A stretch of DNA of 64,000 nucleotides from Telmatactis stephensoni (taxonomy: Eukaryota; Cnidaria; Anthozoa; Actiniaria; Isophelliidae): the NCBI GenBank assembly GCA_029948255.1, contig JALIZF010001610.1, positions 124,001 to 188,000 on the forward strand, written 5' to 3'. The position numbers were made by a program, and so were the translations under genes. The notes beneath the pieces were generated by a model, which was not told the origin of the DNA, searched no databases, and worked only from the letters and a program-made list of their open reading frames with translations. Numbering within the stretch: the stretch's first letter is position 1; every line of letters begins with the position of its first letter. Below, piece by piece: positions 10,361 to 20,555 of the stretch.

Positions 10361-11999
10361 CACCTCAGCGATTCCTCTACCTACAAGAAAATCCCGCGCA
10401 TGACAGCCAAATTATGTTTTAATGTACAGATCACAACTATAACGATTATTGAAAGTTGCAAGAAAAATAGGTAATATGGGAGGGGTGGATGAGGCTTTTT
10501 TGTCACATGAAGCCAGATTTAGATTTAACTCAGTACTGATGGTAATTTTCTTTTCAATTACAGACCAGACATGCACTTAGTTTTAACTGCATGTTAGCTG
10601 CATGAGAAAACTCACAATCACTCCCAATAGTCTTCGCCAATTTTTAATTCAGACCCAGCGAACTGGGCTCCCTGTGTAAATAATCTCTGTACGTGTACCT
10701 AAACCAAATTATGTTTCAATTTACAGATTATGACTATAATGATTATTGAGATAAATCAACAGCTACGACTGATCTACCAGTTTATCAGAGGTTTTAAGTA
10801 TCGTTTTGTAATCACTGCGGTGGCTGAAAACTCCAAGTGAATCGAGACATCCCGTCTCTACCCTAGACATTCTATAATTAGCATACTCAAAAGGCATTTG
10901 TTTATGTTGTCGACTTATTGTTTTATTATGATATGCTGCTCCGTCCATTTTAAGATTATATCAATACATTTTGATATTCCAGTACAATACATTTAGAGGA
11001 ACAATCTTGGCAGTTCAAGAGTGGTTTTAAACCCTGTTTAGCCGCGTTGAGCCAATGACATATGAAATAGCAATTGGAACTGATCAACTGACAGGCAACG
11101 GACCAAGGAATTTGGTACAATCCCAGCACAATTGATCAATTGGACCATGTTTTCTTGTGGATTTCTTGTCCTAATAAGTTGAAATTCATTACTTTTGTGA
11201 GTGTGTAAATTTACCGCGTTTGACCTCAAAAGGTCAAAAATGGCAGATTTCAACGAGTTGTCATGTAACATGTATTTGTTTGCTCAAAGAAATTTTTACA
11301 TCAATTGAAAGCTTGTTCTTTAAATAACTAATCATCAGTAGCTTGTTGGATTTGGAGCTTTATCGCATGGTGAAAATCAACTTTTTTCAGGGGATATCGT
11401 CAATCGAGTAGAATAACACATCTTAAAACCTGGATTATGTCGGTTCCAAAAAGATACTCAAATTTCCTGTAAGTCACGTCAACGCATATTTAGATAACAT
11501 AGAACAGAGTTGTAGGGGTTTTATTTTCGATTTTTTGTACTGAGGTTGGCCATTCAAAACGACGAAACATTTGACAGATAAAATGGCGATTTCGGGTAGT
11601 CATTTTAAAACGGCATTTTTTCACAAATTAAAATATTTTTTACTTAAAAAAATATCCAGCGCATTTTGTTATGTAATAAAGTACACAAAAATAAAGTACA
11701 GCAAAATTTGAGCAAAATCAATTTTCCCGTCCTGGCCACCTCTTGTTTGTTTTTTTGTGGACATGCTCTCTTAATATGCAATGTTTAATGAACTATTTAT
11801 CTCATTCTATATCTCATCTCTTATTGAAAAAGAAGCAACAATATAAAAATTAAAAGAAAAGAATATTAACCATATACTCTTTTAGCAGGTCAGGATGAGC
11901 ATACATCACCTTTACGCAAGGTATACATGGTGTGATTGTAGAAGCACAAAAGATAATAAGATTTTCAAGTATACAAATACAAGTTTTATTTTCAACATG
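10361..11999. other. Non-coding with a short direct repeat
   Basis: No gene recognised. A ~40-base sequence beginning CCAAATTATGTT is present at about 10408-10453 and again at 10704-10750 with a few differences. The rest is AT-rich. Confidence 0.5.
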
Positions 12000-12912
12000 T
12001 TTCGGCATATCTTATGCCATTTTCTAGAATGAGAATACAAAGTTCGTTGCATACTATATATATACTTTAAAAAAATGATTGACAGATTATATGATACAAT
12101 AATTGTGGTTACAAGATAAAGTTAATAACTAATTGAAATAATAAAGTCAAAACTAAGAGATAAAATAACCAAACACTACAGGAAGAATGAGGTTTTCATA
12201 TGTTTGATTTGAACATTGAGTTCAGGTTTAACATTGTTTATATAAAAAGCTTCCTTAAGTTTTAATTGAATAGGATATTTGGCAGTGTCCAGGATTTTAA
12301 AACAATTAGGGGAGTATTTTTGTGTGCATGTTTTAGAATGTTTCAAATGTTTAAAAATGTGAGATCTTTTGTCCCTTGAGATATTAATTTTTAATTTTTA
12401 ATCCTGGTTGATATGTGGCAAGTTGATTCACCAATATAACGGGAGTTATCCCACACAAGAAAATTGATATATAACATAGGATTTGGGTGCATCTGGAATA
12501 GGATCTTTAAAACTGAAAAAAATAATTTAGACCAATTTTATATTTAAAACAAGTGAAACTTAAAAAATTGGTAAGAAGACCAGTGTAAGTTTTTTATGAA
12601 AAACGGAAGTGACACATATATCTTATAGAATTATTTATCAGGACATCAAGGAAAGATATCTTTCCACTGACATCCTTTTCAAAGGTAAACTTAATATTGT
12701 TATGCCTAGTGTTAAGGTATTTGAAAAAAAGACATGGCATCATCCTCATTATTAAAAAGACAAATAGTGTCATCTACATATCTATGGTAGTATAATACAC
12801 TAGGTCCAGAGTAACTAGATAACCACGTTTGTTCGTGAAAACCCATAAACAAATTAGTAATATATTTTCACTAGGGACTCTCACAGACAAAGCCTCAGGT
12901 TTATATAAGATA
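12000..12912 (-). pseudogene. Penelope-like element: RT end and GIY-YIG domain
   Basis: Reading right to left from 12912, frames with stops and shifts give the second half of a Penelope-like reverse transcriptase. First comes a degenerate MGSP-type block, then TNLFMGFHEQTWLSS, then the catalytic RYVDDTICLF, then a fragment containing FTFEKDVSGKISFLDVLI and a TYTGLLTNF block. The GIY-YIG domain follows (RYIGESTCHISTR; HLKHSKTC; KLKEAFYINNVKPELN), with a stop at 12176. A TTTCGGCATATCTTATGCC motif at about 12000-12020 is like the conserved short sequence of Penelope ends. The family reverse transcribes its RNA and inserts with the help of the endonuclease. At least four stops or frameshifts make this copy dead. 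Confidence 0.75.
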
Positions 12913-13033
12913 TGGGAGGATCAGTCTGAGGCGGTAGGAGCGGGTAGCTCCTAGAAAGGGAACGCTTCCTATCCACCTCGGTTCGAAGCTTCTCGCAGAG
13001 ACTGACAGGGTTTCAGGACGGACTCCCGTTATT

Positions 13034-13105
13034 TATCTACCTGTGGTGTCACAAAGTGATGTAATCTAGCATACCTCACGCTCTAATTAGGCAATAGTAC
13101 ATTAA
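13034..13105. repeat. Terminal direct repeat (3' copy)
   Basis: 72 bases, TATCTACCTGTGG through AGTACATTAA; same orientation as 18558-18629 with two differences near its start. Confidence 0.9.
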
Positions 13106-13322
13106 ATGGCTTTTTTAGTGTGGAGTGCTCAGAGAAAATAGTATATACTATATTATATATAATACATATACTTATACTTATATTACTATATTACTATATC
13201 ACTTATTGCTGTATATTGCCTTAGGGAAGTCCTCTAGGGGCTAGCAAAATATATTAATATAGGCAAAATCAATTCATGGATGTGTATGCTACGCTGGACG
13301 ACTGGGAATTATTCTAGCACTT
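13106..13322. other. Retroelement 3' region, AT-rich
   Basis: Runs of TATA/ATTACTATA at about 13139-13203 between the terminal repeat and the recombinase stop. No gene. Confidence 0.6.
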
Positions 13323-14570
13323 TCAAAATACTGGCTTAAAACGAGAGATGTCACACAGAGAGCGATATGCCGCAGATACCTCCGCTGAGGTGGTCCCAAC
13401 AGCGCTGGCGGATAATGCTGAAGCTGGGGTATCGCGGCACAAGATATCCCTCAGATCAATATAATGGTCTACCATAGAGGTACTCGACCACCCCACATGC
13501 TGTGCAATAGCTTCCTTAGGGACCCCGAGAAGAGATAGGGTAATTGAACACCCGCTTCGGCAACTGTGGGGGGTCTTGCCCTCATTCACTCCTGCCTCTC
13601 TCAAATGCAGTGTTAATCTACTGTGAACAGCTGAGCCCACAAACGGTCCACTTGTTGCGCTGTTTCCCTTAGTAGACCGAAATAGATAACCATCACTAAG
13701 CATAATGCCCAACAGCTTACAGATCGCTAGATAACGTTCGAAATTTTTAACTGGGCATACATCAGACATGGCACATCGGTGCACTGCAAATGTATTGCTG
13801 GCATCCCCCCGCAATGTTTTCCCGAAGGTGTGGCTAAAGAGGATGCCAGATTGGTCGGGGAAAAACAATGTTTCTCTGGACAGGATCCGACCTAAATCCG
13901 AAGCCCGATCTCCGGAGAAAAAGTTCAATGTGAAAAAGCAAAGATCCCGGCTCAGAATATAAAGGTTGATGGCCAATGTTCCAGGAGTTTGCAGCTGCAC
14001 AATGATGTGCTTGGTCAGGATTCCTAATTTGTCGAGAAAGAGTGCCTGAAAGAAAAAGAGCCTGCTCTTCCTTGATCAGTTTTAAGTAATCTTTTATTGA
14101 CGGATGTGACGCAGGGTTGTCTATGCCCAGTCTATTGTCCCACTCCCCTCCTAACCCAGCGTTTACAAATATAGCCCTTAACTTTCCTATTAAACTGTCT
14201 ACTGTTCCTGCTGATAGTCTCCTGGGGCAATGGCAGCAAGAGGACTTCCCTTTGCCAATCTCGGGGCAAGAGAGTTCGTGCACTTTTGTACGTCATGTCT
14301 TGTCTTTCCAGATAAAAAACTTAAAAATGTCGTCTGCGCACGTCAATGACAGTGATCTGGGTGCAAGGAGTGCTCCCACTAATTCGTGGTGCAATGAGTT
14401 CTTCTGTTTTTCGTACGGTTTGCTAGATTTGACACTTTTCAGCTGATGAAGGCATTCCTCTATGGCAAGAGAATCCACTTCAAGAGGTGGTCCACAGCTG
14501 TGTACTGACACGATGTCGCGGCTGAAGCCGCATTTTTGGCAAACATTGAAGTTGTCGTCACTGAGATATG
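13323..14570 (-). pseudogene. Tyrosine recombinase of the 13-18.6 kb retroelement
   Basis: Integrates the circular DNA copy of the element. Three frames cover it. The first (from ~14570) has a Cys-rich start (FNVCQKCGFSRD and then HSCGPPLE) and a helical N-domain. The second (14283-13990) has the core-binding part. The third (to 13323) is the catalytic domain. Catalytic signatures are all visible: Arg in RASDLGRI, the HxxR box in TPHSCRSGCS, the HVGW box and the Tyr in MVDHYI. Two frameshifts, near 14290 and near 13985, separate the pieces. The start is probably a splice acceptor (ATATCTCAG) at about 14570 rather than an ATG, as no good upstream Met is in frame. The reading is firm for the catalytic domain and less so for the N-terminus. 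Confidence 0.8.
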
Positions 14571-14650
14571 CACACCGAGGACACGGCGCAGCAGGTCTCC
14601 AAATTCTTGGGTGATGATTCTACAGAAAACAAACATACACACATCGTTGT

Positions 14651-16685
14651 TTATGTTGGACGATTAATATGGAATGCGATTAGGTCCCACTGGAGGGGTC
14701 GGCTAATGAAACTATCCTTGGAGGATGGGAACAGCAGGGCGTCAATGTCACCTTGGACGCCTACTGTCAAGTGGGCACAACAGTACGATATTAGAAGGGG
14801 CCACCAAAATGGGAGCGGAAACGGCTTGGGCACCACGATGGTAAAGCACACTCTGGACTTGAGCAGAAACTTGAAGACTGGAGCGACGAGCACAAATGCC
14901 GGGAACATGTACACATTTTCGCTCGGGTCCAGGGTCTGAGCAAACACGTTCACTCCGGGCGAGTGGGGCGTAAAGAATGGCGTAAAGTGGCGCAGTGGTT
15001 GTCCCTGTCCGTTACACTGGCAGTTGGAGTCCAGGGCCATCAAGTCGATTGTGTGATGACCAAAATGATGTTCAACTCTTTCCCATGCGCACTTAGACAG
15101 AGTGCAGTCCTTGTCCGACATTTCGTGTGATGGCAGATTGGCGAGATTGGACGACGATGGGATGTACTGGGACTGCAGTGCGAGATTGCAATCGAGAGCT
15201 AATTCGTGGAGTTGCTCCAGTATGTCGTTCAGGGGTCTGCTCTTTCCACCGTGCTTTTGCCACGATTGGATCAGGGTCGTACTGTCTACGTGGACGTCGA
15301 TGTGACAATTCCTGAGAACCGCTTTACCGGCTTGCAGAACTTGGACCAATGCCAGGGCTTCTTTCACTGAGATTGGCAGATCTCGCATCTCTCCGACCCA
15401 GTAATCGCGAATCTTATGGCGCGGTTGACCTGCCACCGTGATTATGCCACCCCATGCATATTCCGAAGAGTCGCTAAACACCTGCACCACGGAATGCTTT
15501 TCGCGCATCCATGGGAGGCAATCTTCCCATGTGTCCAGAAACCTCCAATGCTCGATTTCCTTTCTCAGGACGCCGGACACTTTGATGGCGTGCGACGACT
15601 TCCCGACAATACAGTTGGGCCGCCGGGACTGCGATGGAAAATGATGTAATCTTTCCAGACAGTCGCTGGAGGGTTTGGAGTGACATGGATCGCTTACTTA
15701 AGATGTATTCCTGAAGGGCTGCGAACTTGGCCTTCTTGACGTCGGGTAAGATAAACGCTTGACGTGCTGAGTCCACAATGAAACCCAAGAATTTCACTGT
15801 GGGAGACAGGATTAATGAACTCTTGGCTAGACCGATAAAGTACCCAAGAGAGGTGAGGGTCAAGGCGCATATGAACGCTGCTGCTGCAGCCAGTTCAAAG
15901 TCGGAGTGAACTCCGGTCTTTGGGCTGGGATTACGGGGGCTCGCCAACTGCCCCACGTGCCTGTTGTCTATGTATTGGCTACACGGCATGCCCAGGGATC
16001 TGATGTAACTCGTGGCGCCCATGCCAATGGTGTGATAGATGTAAGCACTCGCTTTCCACCCAAAGGGGATAGTATTGAACACAAAGAACCATCCTTCCCA
16101 TGACAACCTGAAGAAAGTTTGACATTCCTTCGAGAGCAGGATGTGGTCGTACCCACTTTTGTCATCCATGGTTACCTGGAAATGGTCTTGACCCACGTAT
16201 CTGGGCAGGTTAGAAATGTAGTCGAGCTTTAAGTGAAGATCTTTGAACCATAAGTTAAGAAATCTTTGGTCGTGACACATGCAGGGTTTCGATGGTTCGA
16301 TGGTCAACGGCATCACCAAATGAGGAGGGTCAACTCCGTCTACCTTACACCACAGGGACATGGAGCCATTCTGGAGACGTTGAGTGATTGTGTCCAAGAT
16401 AAATTCTTCGAATCCCTGACAAGATTTGTTGTTGGAAAAGACTGCTTTGGGTGGGCTTGGACTTTCGTAAAACCTTCCTTGGTAATCCCCTTTGAATGGG
16501 ACAATGAATTCGTGCATATCAACCTTATGCTTTATATACGATAGTATTTCCCTCTGCTTGGGGCGTTGATCTAAAATGGCCTCCCATTGATCTACGTGCC
16601 TGTGTACCTCTCCCGCCACAAAATGGTTAGGGTGCCGGAAGGATAGATCCTTAACGGAAGCTTTGACCATGAGCTGGGATACCAA
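14651..16685 (-). pseudogene. Reverse transcriptase-RNase H polyprotein, frameshifted
   Basis: Copies element RNA into DNA. The first frame (16685-15474) gives the RT: motif A VTMDDKSGYDHI, motif B IPFGWKASAYIYH, and motif C, which reads QYIDNRHVGQL. The second Asp of the usual YIDD is replaced by Asn, expected to abolish activity. Then come a connection region and a frameshift near 15560. The second frame gives RNase H: QVFSDSSEYAWGG (first Asp), KEALALVQVL (Glu), HVDSTTLIQSW (Asp). A C-terminal domain follows with TIDLMALDSN and GVNVFAQTL, which I know as a recurring tail in this group but cannot assign a function. It ends at 14651, about 80 bases before the recombinase start. Confidence 0.85.
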
Positions 16686-17141
16686 AATCGCTGACGGGCT
16701 CAGGACTGCACTGCTTCGGGGTTTGCCCTCTCAGTCGCACCATGCGACGAACGTTTTGTGTTGAGCCATCTCCTCTAGGAGAAAGTGAGATGTTTTTTGT
16801 CTTTTATGAGAATCCTATAGACAGAGAAAAATAGACCCATGAACCCGGTAGAAACAACAACGGAAACGAACGAGAGTGCAAAAAACAACTCCGAAGTGAG
16901 CAGCCCCGAAATACCCCGTCCTGGGACAGAGTAGTGAAGGGTATTAGATAACCCCTTCGGGACAGCTCACCAGAGGTGAGAAACTAAAATTATATTAAAG
17001 ACTTTAAATAACAATTGAATCTTGCGAGATTGTCTTTTATTACCATTATCATCATTACTCAAAGTGGATCAAACTAATTACTCAGCGTCGATATATCAGA
17101 CGCTAGATTGATTGACATGTCCAATATTTGCTATCGTTGAC
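16686..17141. other. Gag-RT intergenic region with small hairpins
   Basis: Holds perfect or near-perfect hairpins, for example CTCACC-AGA-GGTGAG at about 16967-16981 and a GAAGGGTATT/ATAACCCCTTC pair just left of it. These lie between the gag stop and the RT frame and could act on translation of the second gene. That role is inference. Confidence 0.5.
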
Positions 17142-17692
17142 TCAGCGCTTGCGCTCAGGACAGTCACGTATGAAGTGACCCGCTCTTCTGCAGTTGAAGC
17201 ATTTACCCCGTGATGGGGTTCAATTCCAATTGCCCCTGCCTCCATAACCCCTGTACGGTCCTGAAGAACCACAGACTTGTCGTGTGGGCTGGCCAAGGAG
17301 GGGGGCTGGGCCCGCCAAGGGTGGCTGCAAAGCACTAGACTTCAGGAGCTTGTGTATTTGACTGGCGACCTGTTGTTCGTCTTGGTCCCCTAGTAGTTGG
17401 ATAAATATCGCTGCCAGGCGGGGTTCCCTGACGAGGGGGCGGCATTGTTTAAAGATCGCATCATATTTCTTCCTGTCTGTATGGTTTCTTTCCTGGGAAC
17501 TGGCCCAGCGCCGCGACGAGTGCATAGGGGTCGACCAGGGAGACTGGTCTTGTGGCTAACTGCCGCACTGTGTCCAGTGCTGCATCCATGGAGTTTTTGG
17601 AAACCGCGGCTTTCAGGGCTTTGAGCTTGTCTTGGAGCTCCTTTACATCGTTTCTCTGGACAACAGAAAAAAGGTATATAAGGACAGTGCAT
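17142..17692 (-). pseudogene. Gag-like protein with CCHC zinc knuckle, disrupted
   Basis: Nucleic-acid-binding structural protein of the YR retroelement. Read from 17660 leftwards: a Lys/Leu-rich probable coiled coil (VKELQDKLKALKAAVSKN), a helical segment ending near PYALVAALGQFPG, a frameshift near 17500, then a helical block (EPRLAAIFIQLLGDQDEQQ). A Gly/Pro-rich linker follows, and after one in-frame TGA near 17222, a zinc knuckle CFNCRRAGHFIRDC (CX2CX4HX4C) with a basic PERKR end and stop at 17142. A pyrimidine-AG acceptor (TTGTCCAG) at ~17650 suggests the first visible part begins at a splice site. The knuckle is convincing; the N-terminal extent is uncertain. Confidence 0.65.
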
Positions 17693-17783
17693 ACGATGAC
17701 CCTGCGTAAAAATTAAGTACGGGAAGGCTGTAGGAGAGTTCTATAATAAAGCACAGTAATGGTCTAACCCGCAGCCAATCATG

Positions 17784-18557
17784 GACCGAGACAAACTTCC
17801 AAAATACCCTCTTAACTATTCGCTATTTGAACAGACAGACATCTTTAGTAAGACAAACTTGCAGTACACTAAGCTTAATAGCCACTTGCATGACTCGCAA
17901 TTAAGAGCTTGTAATATGTTGTCTTGAATGGTCGCCACATGCAATTATTCTGTATGAACGAGAGACAGACTCGTACTGCAATATACACGCTTAACTATCC
18001 TGCACGGCACAAATCCATAATGAACAGAGACTGGAACAAATTTGCAATGGACTCGCTTAGCTATTTGGTATCCGAACACGGGGCTAACACGTACTGTAAT
18101 TGGCAATTTTAGTATAAGACAGACTTGCAATGCATTGACAAATTTGCCTATTGAATCTGTGTTCAACACGAGACAAACTCGTAATCAGTAGTTCAGCAAG
18201 ACAAACTTGCCACACATTTGCTTAATTATCAACTGTTCAGTACCCAGCACCAGACAAACTCGTAATTATGAATTCGGCAAGACGAACTTGCAAAAAAAAT
18301 ATTCGCTTATTACTCGGTATATCGAAACACGAGGCCAACTCGTAATGAATTAACAATATTTGGTAAGACAAGCAAGATATTCATTGAGCTACACGGCATT
18401 TGAAACACAATACAGACTCGTAACAACAGTATAATTCAGACAACTGGCCATGCATAACCTAGCTATTGGTATTTGCACGCGAGACAAACAATTAATTAAG
18501 GGCAAAATTGCAAAGTATTCACTTAACCATTTGGGTTTGAACTGACTCAGAACAAAC
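17784..18557. repeat. Degenerate ~80-bp tandem array of paired mini-hairpins
   Basis: At least eight diverged units of about 76-86 bases. Each carries two inverted-repeat modules: one like ACGAG-ACAAA-CTCGT and one like GCAAG-ACAAA-CTTGC. Clear examples are 18168-18182, 18196-18210, 18277-18291 and 18329-18343. Weaker ones lie at 17850-17862, 17958-17975 and 18115-18128. Stem bases are conserved as pairs while spacers vary. The array lies in the 5' leader of the YR element, between the terminal repeat and gag. Confidence 0.8.
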
Positions 18558-18629
18558 TATCTACTTATGGTGTCACAAAGTGATGTAATCTAGCATACCT
18601 CACGCTCTAATTAGGCAATAGTACATTAA
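18558..18629. repeat. Terminal direct repeat (5' copy)
   Basis: 72 bases matching 13034-13105 with two differences near the start of the repeat (TACTTATGG here, TACCTGTGG there). Confidence 0.9.
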
Positions 18630-18959
18630 GGAGGCTCCCTATAGTTATAGTGAATACTGATACTAAATGAAAAAGTCATGTTTAAAATCAAGTTTGTTTG
18701 CATATTGACAGCTTATAGACCAATTATATTGAAGATTATGAGTTTTAGGATTTGTTGTAAGGGCCATGATCCCATGAATGTTACCATAGCAACACTACAG
18801 CTTCCATAAAAAGGTCCCTTTTTACCAATTAAATTTTAATTGCTCGAAGTTTCCACGGTAAAAGTTGATTTTTTAAAAATAATATGAAACTTTGCTTAAT
18901 TTCTGATTGTATGATCGATTTTTAAAATATTCTGGACATCAGATTTTGAGATATTGTCA
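18630..18959. other. Non-coding spacer
   Basis: AT-rich sequence right of the retroelement terminal repeat. No gene recognised. Confidence 0.5.
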
Positions 18960-18999
18960 AATTTCGGTTTTTCTAAATTGAGAAAAATCTGATAGTAGG

Positions 19000-19370
19000 A
19001 TCTTTGTTAACTAATTTAAATTTAGACTTATCATTAATTATCTTAAAGCAAGCATCTTTGTATACTTCTCTAGCTAGATCACTACTCCATTTCCTTTATC
19101 AGGTCGTAGGATGATAATGGACTTGTTTTTTCCTAATTGTCCAGTTCTCTTTTCTCATGTGATGCTTTGGCACTTTTTAGAAGCCGTTTTCTAATAGCGT
19201 AGACATCTTGATGGTTGGTGTTAGGTAGAGGAAAACAGATGAAGTTAGGAAAGACGTTGAAGGACTGACAACTTCTCAGGAAAGATAGGATAGGCTTATA
19301 GTGGCACTGATCAAGAAGAGCCCAAAGTTGCTCTTTATAGTAACGTTCAATGCGCATTCAATTCTTTCCA
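19000..19370 (-). pseudogene. Penelope-like element, N-terminal fragment
   Basis: Minus-strand frame from about 19357. The block PNFICFPLPNTNHQDVYAIR is followed by a Lys/Arg helix. After a stop comes KSIIILRPDKGNGVVI, and then a frame with INDKSKFKLVNKDPT. The DKG..VVI followed by K....DPT order is what precedes the reverse transcriptase core in Penelope-like proteins. Frames are broken by at least two stops or shifts. It runs in the same direction as the C-terminal Penelope fragment at 12000-12912 on the far side of the YR retroelement. The two could be halves of one element split by insertion, or separate copies. Confidence 0.5.
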
Positions 19371-20116
19371 CCATCTTTCAATCTATTAAAATAGAGTAGT
19401 TTTCATTTGTTAGTGTCCTTGGGAAAAATCTGCATAATAGTATTAATGACAGTTTTTAACATGATTTTTAACTCGTGGATCCACGAGTTGTTGTGAGGGG
19501 TCGAATATGCAATGAGTCAGCTTACTACTTCGTGTATGACAACATGAAATGGCACTATTCAATCTATCTATTGTCTAACTAGAATGGTGCCATACATAAA
19601 GTAGTAACCTTTTGTGTCACTCACTCACTGACTTTCCTGTAAACTTCTGGTCTGTCAAACTTTACTTCCGCTACTCCCAATAATACGATATGGTGCTAAC
19701 TTCCATTCTAATCACATGTTATCAGATCATGTTATCATGTTATCATGTTAATCACATGTTATCATGTTATCTGTTCGGCGATCAGTTTTGTACTCAAGGA
19801 CCGGCTTTGCCGAGAAACTTTTCATTGTAATGTAACTGTTTTAGATTTGTGTACAATACGGTGCTAACCTCCGTTCTAATAATATTCAGCGATCAGTATG
19901 GTACTCGAGGACTTTGACAAAAAGCTTTGAATGTAATGTAACTGTTATAGGTTTGTGTACAAGCAACAATTTTTAGGTAAAAGATCTCGGCTCGGTAATA
20001 CAAGTTTTTAATATGATCCTTGACATATTACCTCGTGCTCTACACTTCTCTACACGAGTCTACACTCCGCGAAGATTGTATGTGTCGGATCTGTTAGGTG
20101 AAAATGCTAATAGATA
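19371..20116. other. Non-coding, short (ATGTTATC)n run
   Basis: No gene. A short tandem run of ATGTTATC-like units lies at about 19715-19768, and a diverged sequence pair (CGGTGCTAAC-like blocks) at 19690 and 19860. Confidence 0.5.
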
Positions 20117-20290
20117 ACTTAAAATTAGACGAGAGGTACTTACCTTGAAGTGTAATTGTATTCTCTGAAGATGCACGGAGCATTATGGGATAATTCTGCA
20201 TAATTTCCTAAGTGCTAAAGGTCAGCAGTCACATTTCAAAGTAATTCAAATGCAAATTAGTATGGCTATAAAACCCCAGGGACCACACCA
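20117..20290 (+). repeat. Left inverted terminal repeat
   Basis: Shares blocks in inverted orientation with 27005-27133. Its outer ~80 bases are also found inverted at 20390-20465. Confidence 0.8.
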
Positions 20291-20384
20291 TTTGGATCAG
20301 TTCTTCCTGAAGTGAGAACATTTGGCGAAGGTGCTGACATTATATCAGGGGTGGTCAAGCAGACATGGCATGGGAGGGAAATAT

Positions 20385-20490
20385 GCCCCATAATGCTCCG
20401 CATATCTACAGAGAACTACAATTACACTTCAAGGTAAGTACCTTTCATCTAATTTTAAGTTCTCTTTCAATATGCTCCGCATTATGGGCT
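20385..20490. repeat. Internal complementary region
   Basis: Left half (ATAATGCTCCGCATATC to CTAATTTTAAG) is complementary to the left end. Right half (TTCTCTTTCAATATGCTCCG onward) is complementary to the right end at 27085-27133. The switch falls near 20461. Confidence 0.8.
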
Positions 20491-20555
20491 TAATTTGCGA
20501 TTTTAGAGCACCGAAACCAAGACAAGTAGTAATGTTATCATGTTGTTTATATACT

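Larger units (their letters stand above)
13034..18629 (-). mobile_element. Tyrosine-recombinase retrotransposon with direct terminal repeats
   Basis: A 5.6 kb unit bounded by 72-base direct repeats at 13034-13105 and 18558-18629 that differ at two positions. Read on the minus strand it holds a hairpin-rich leader, gag with a zinc knuckle, RT-RNase H, then a tyrosine recombinase. This order and the absence of a DDE integrase identify the DIRS order. Direct rather than inverted ends point to a Ngaro- or PAT-like member. The full split-repeat pattern (A1..B1-A2-B2) was not resolved. All three genes carry frameshifts or stops. Confidence 0.75.

Noticed and set aside
15102..16103. Several plus-strand open frames across the YR retroelement
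   Set aside because: Antisense shadows of the RT-RNase H coding sequence.
17784..18557. CRISPR array
   Set aside because: Units are diverged, lack constant repeats with unique spacers, and lie in a eukaryotic retroelement. The same reasoning was applied to the arrays at 33361, 48880 and 61015.
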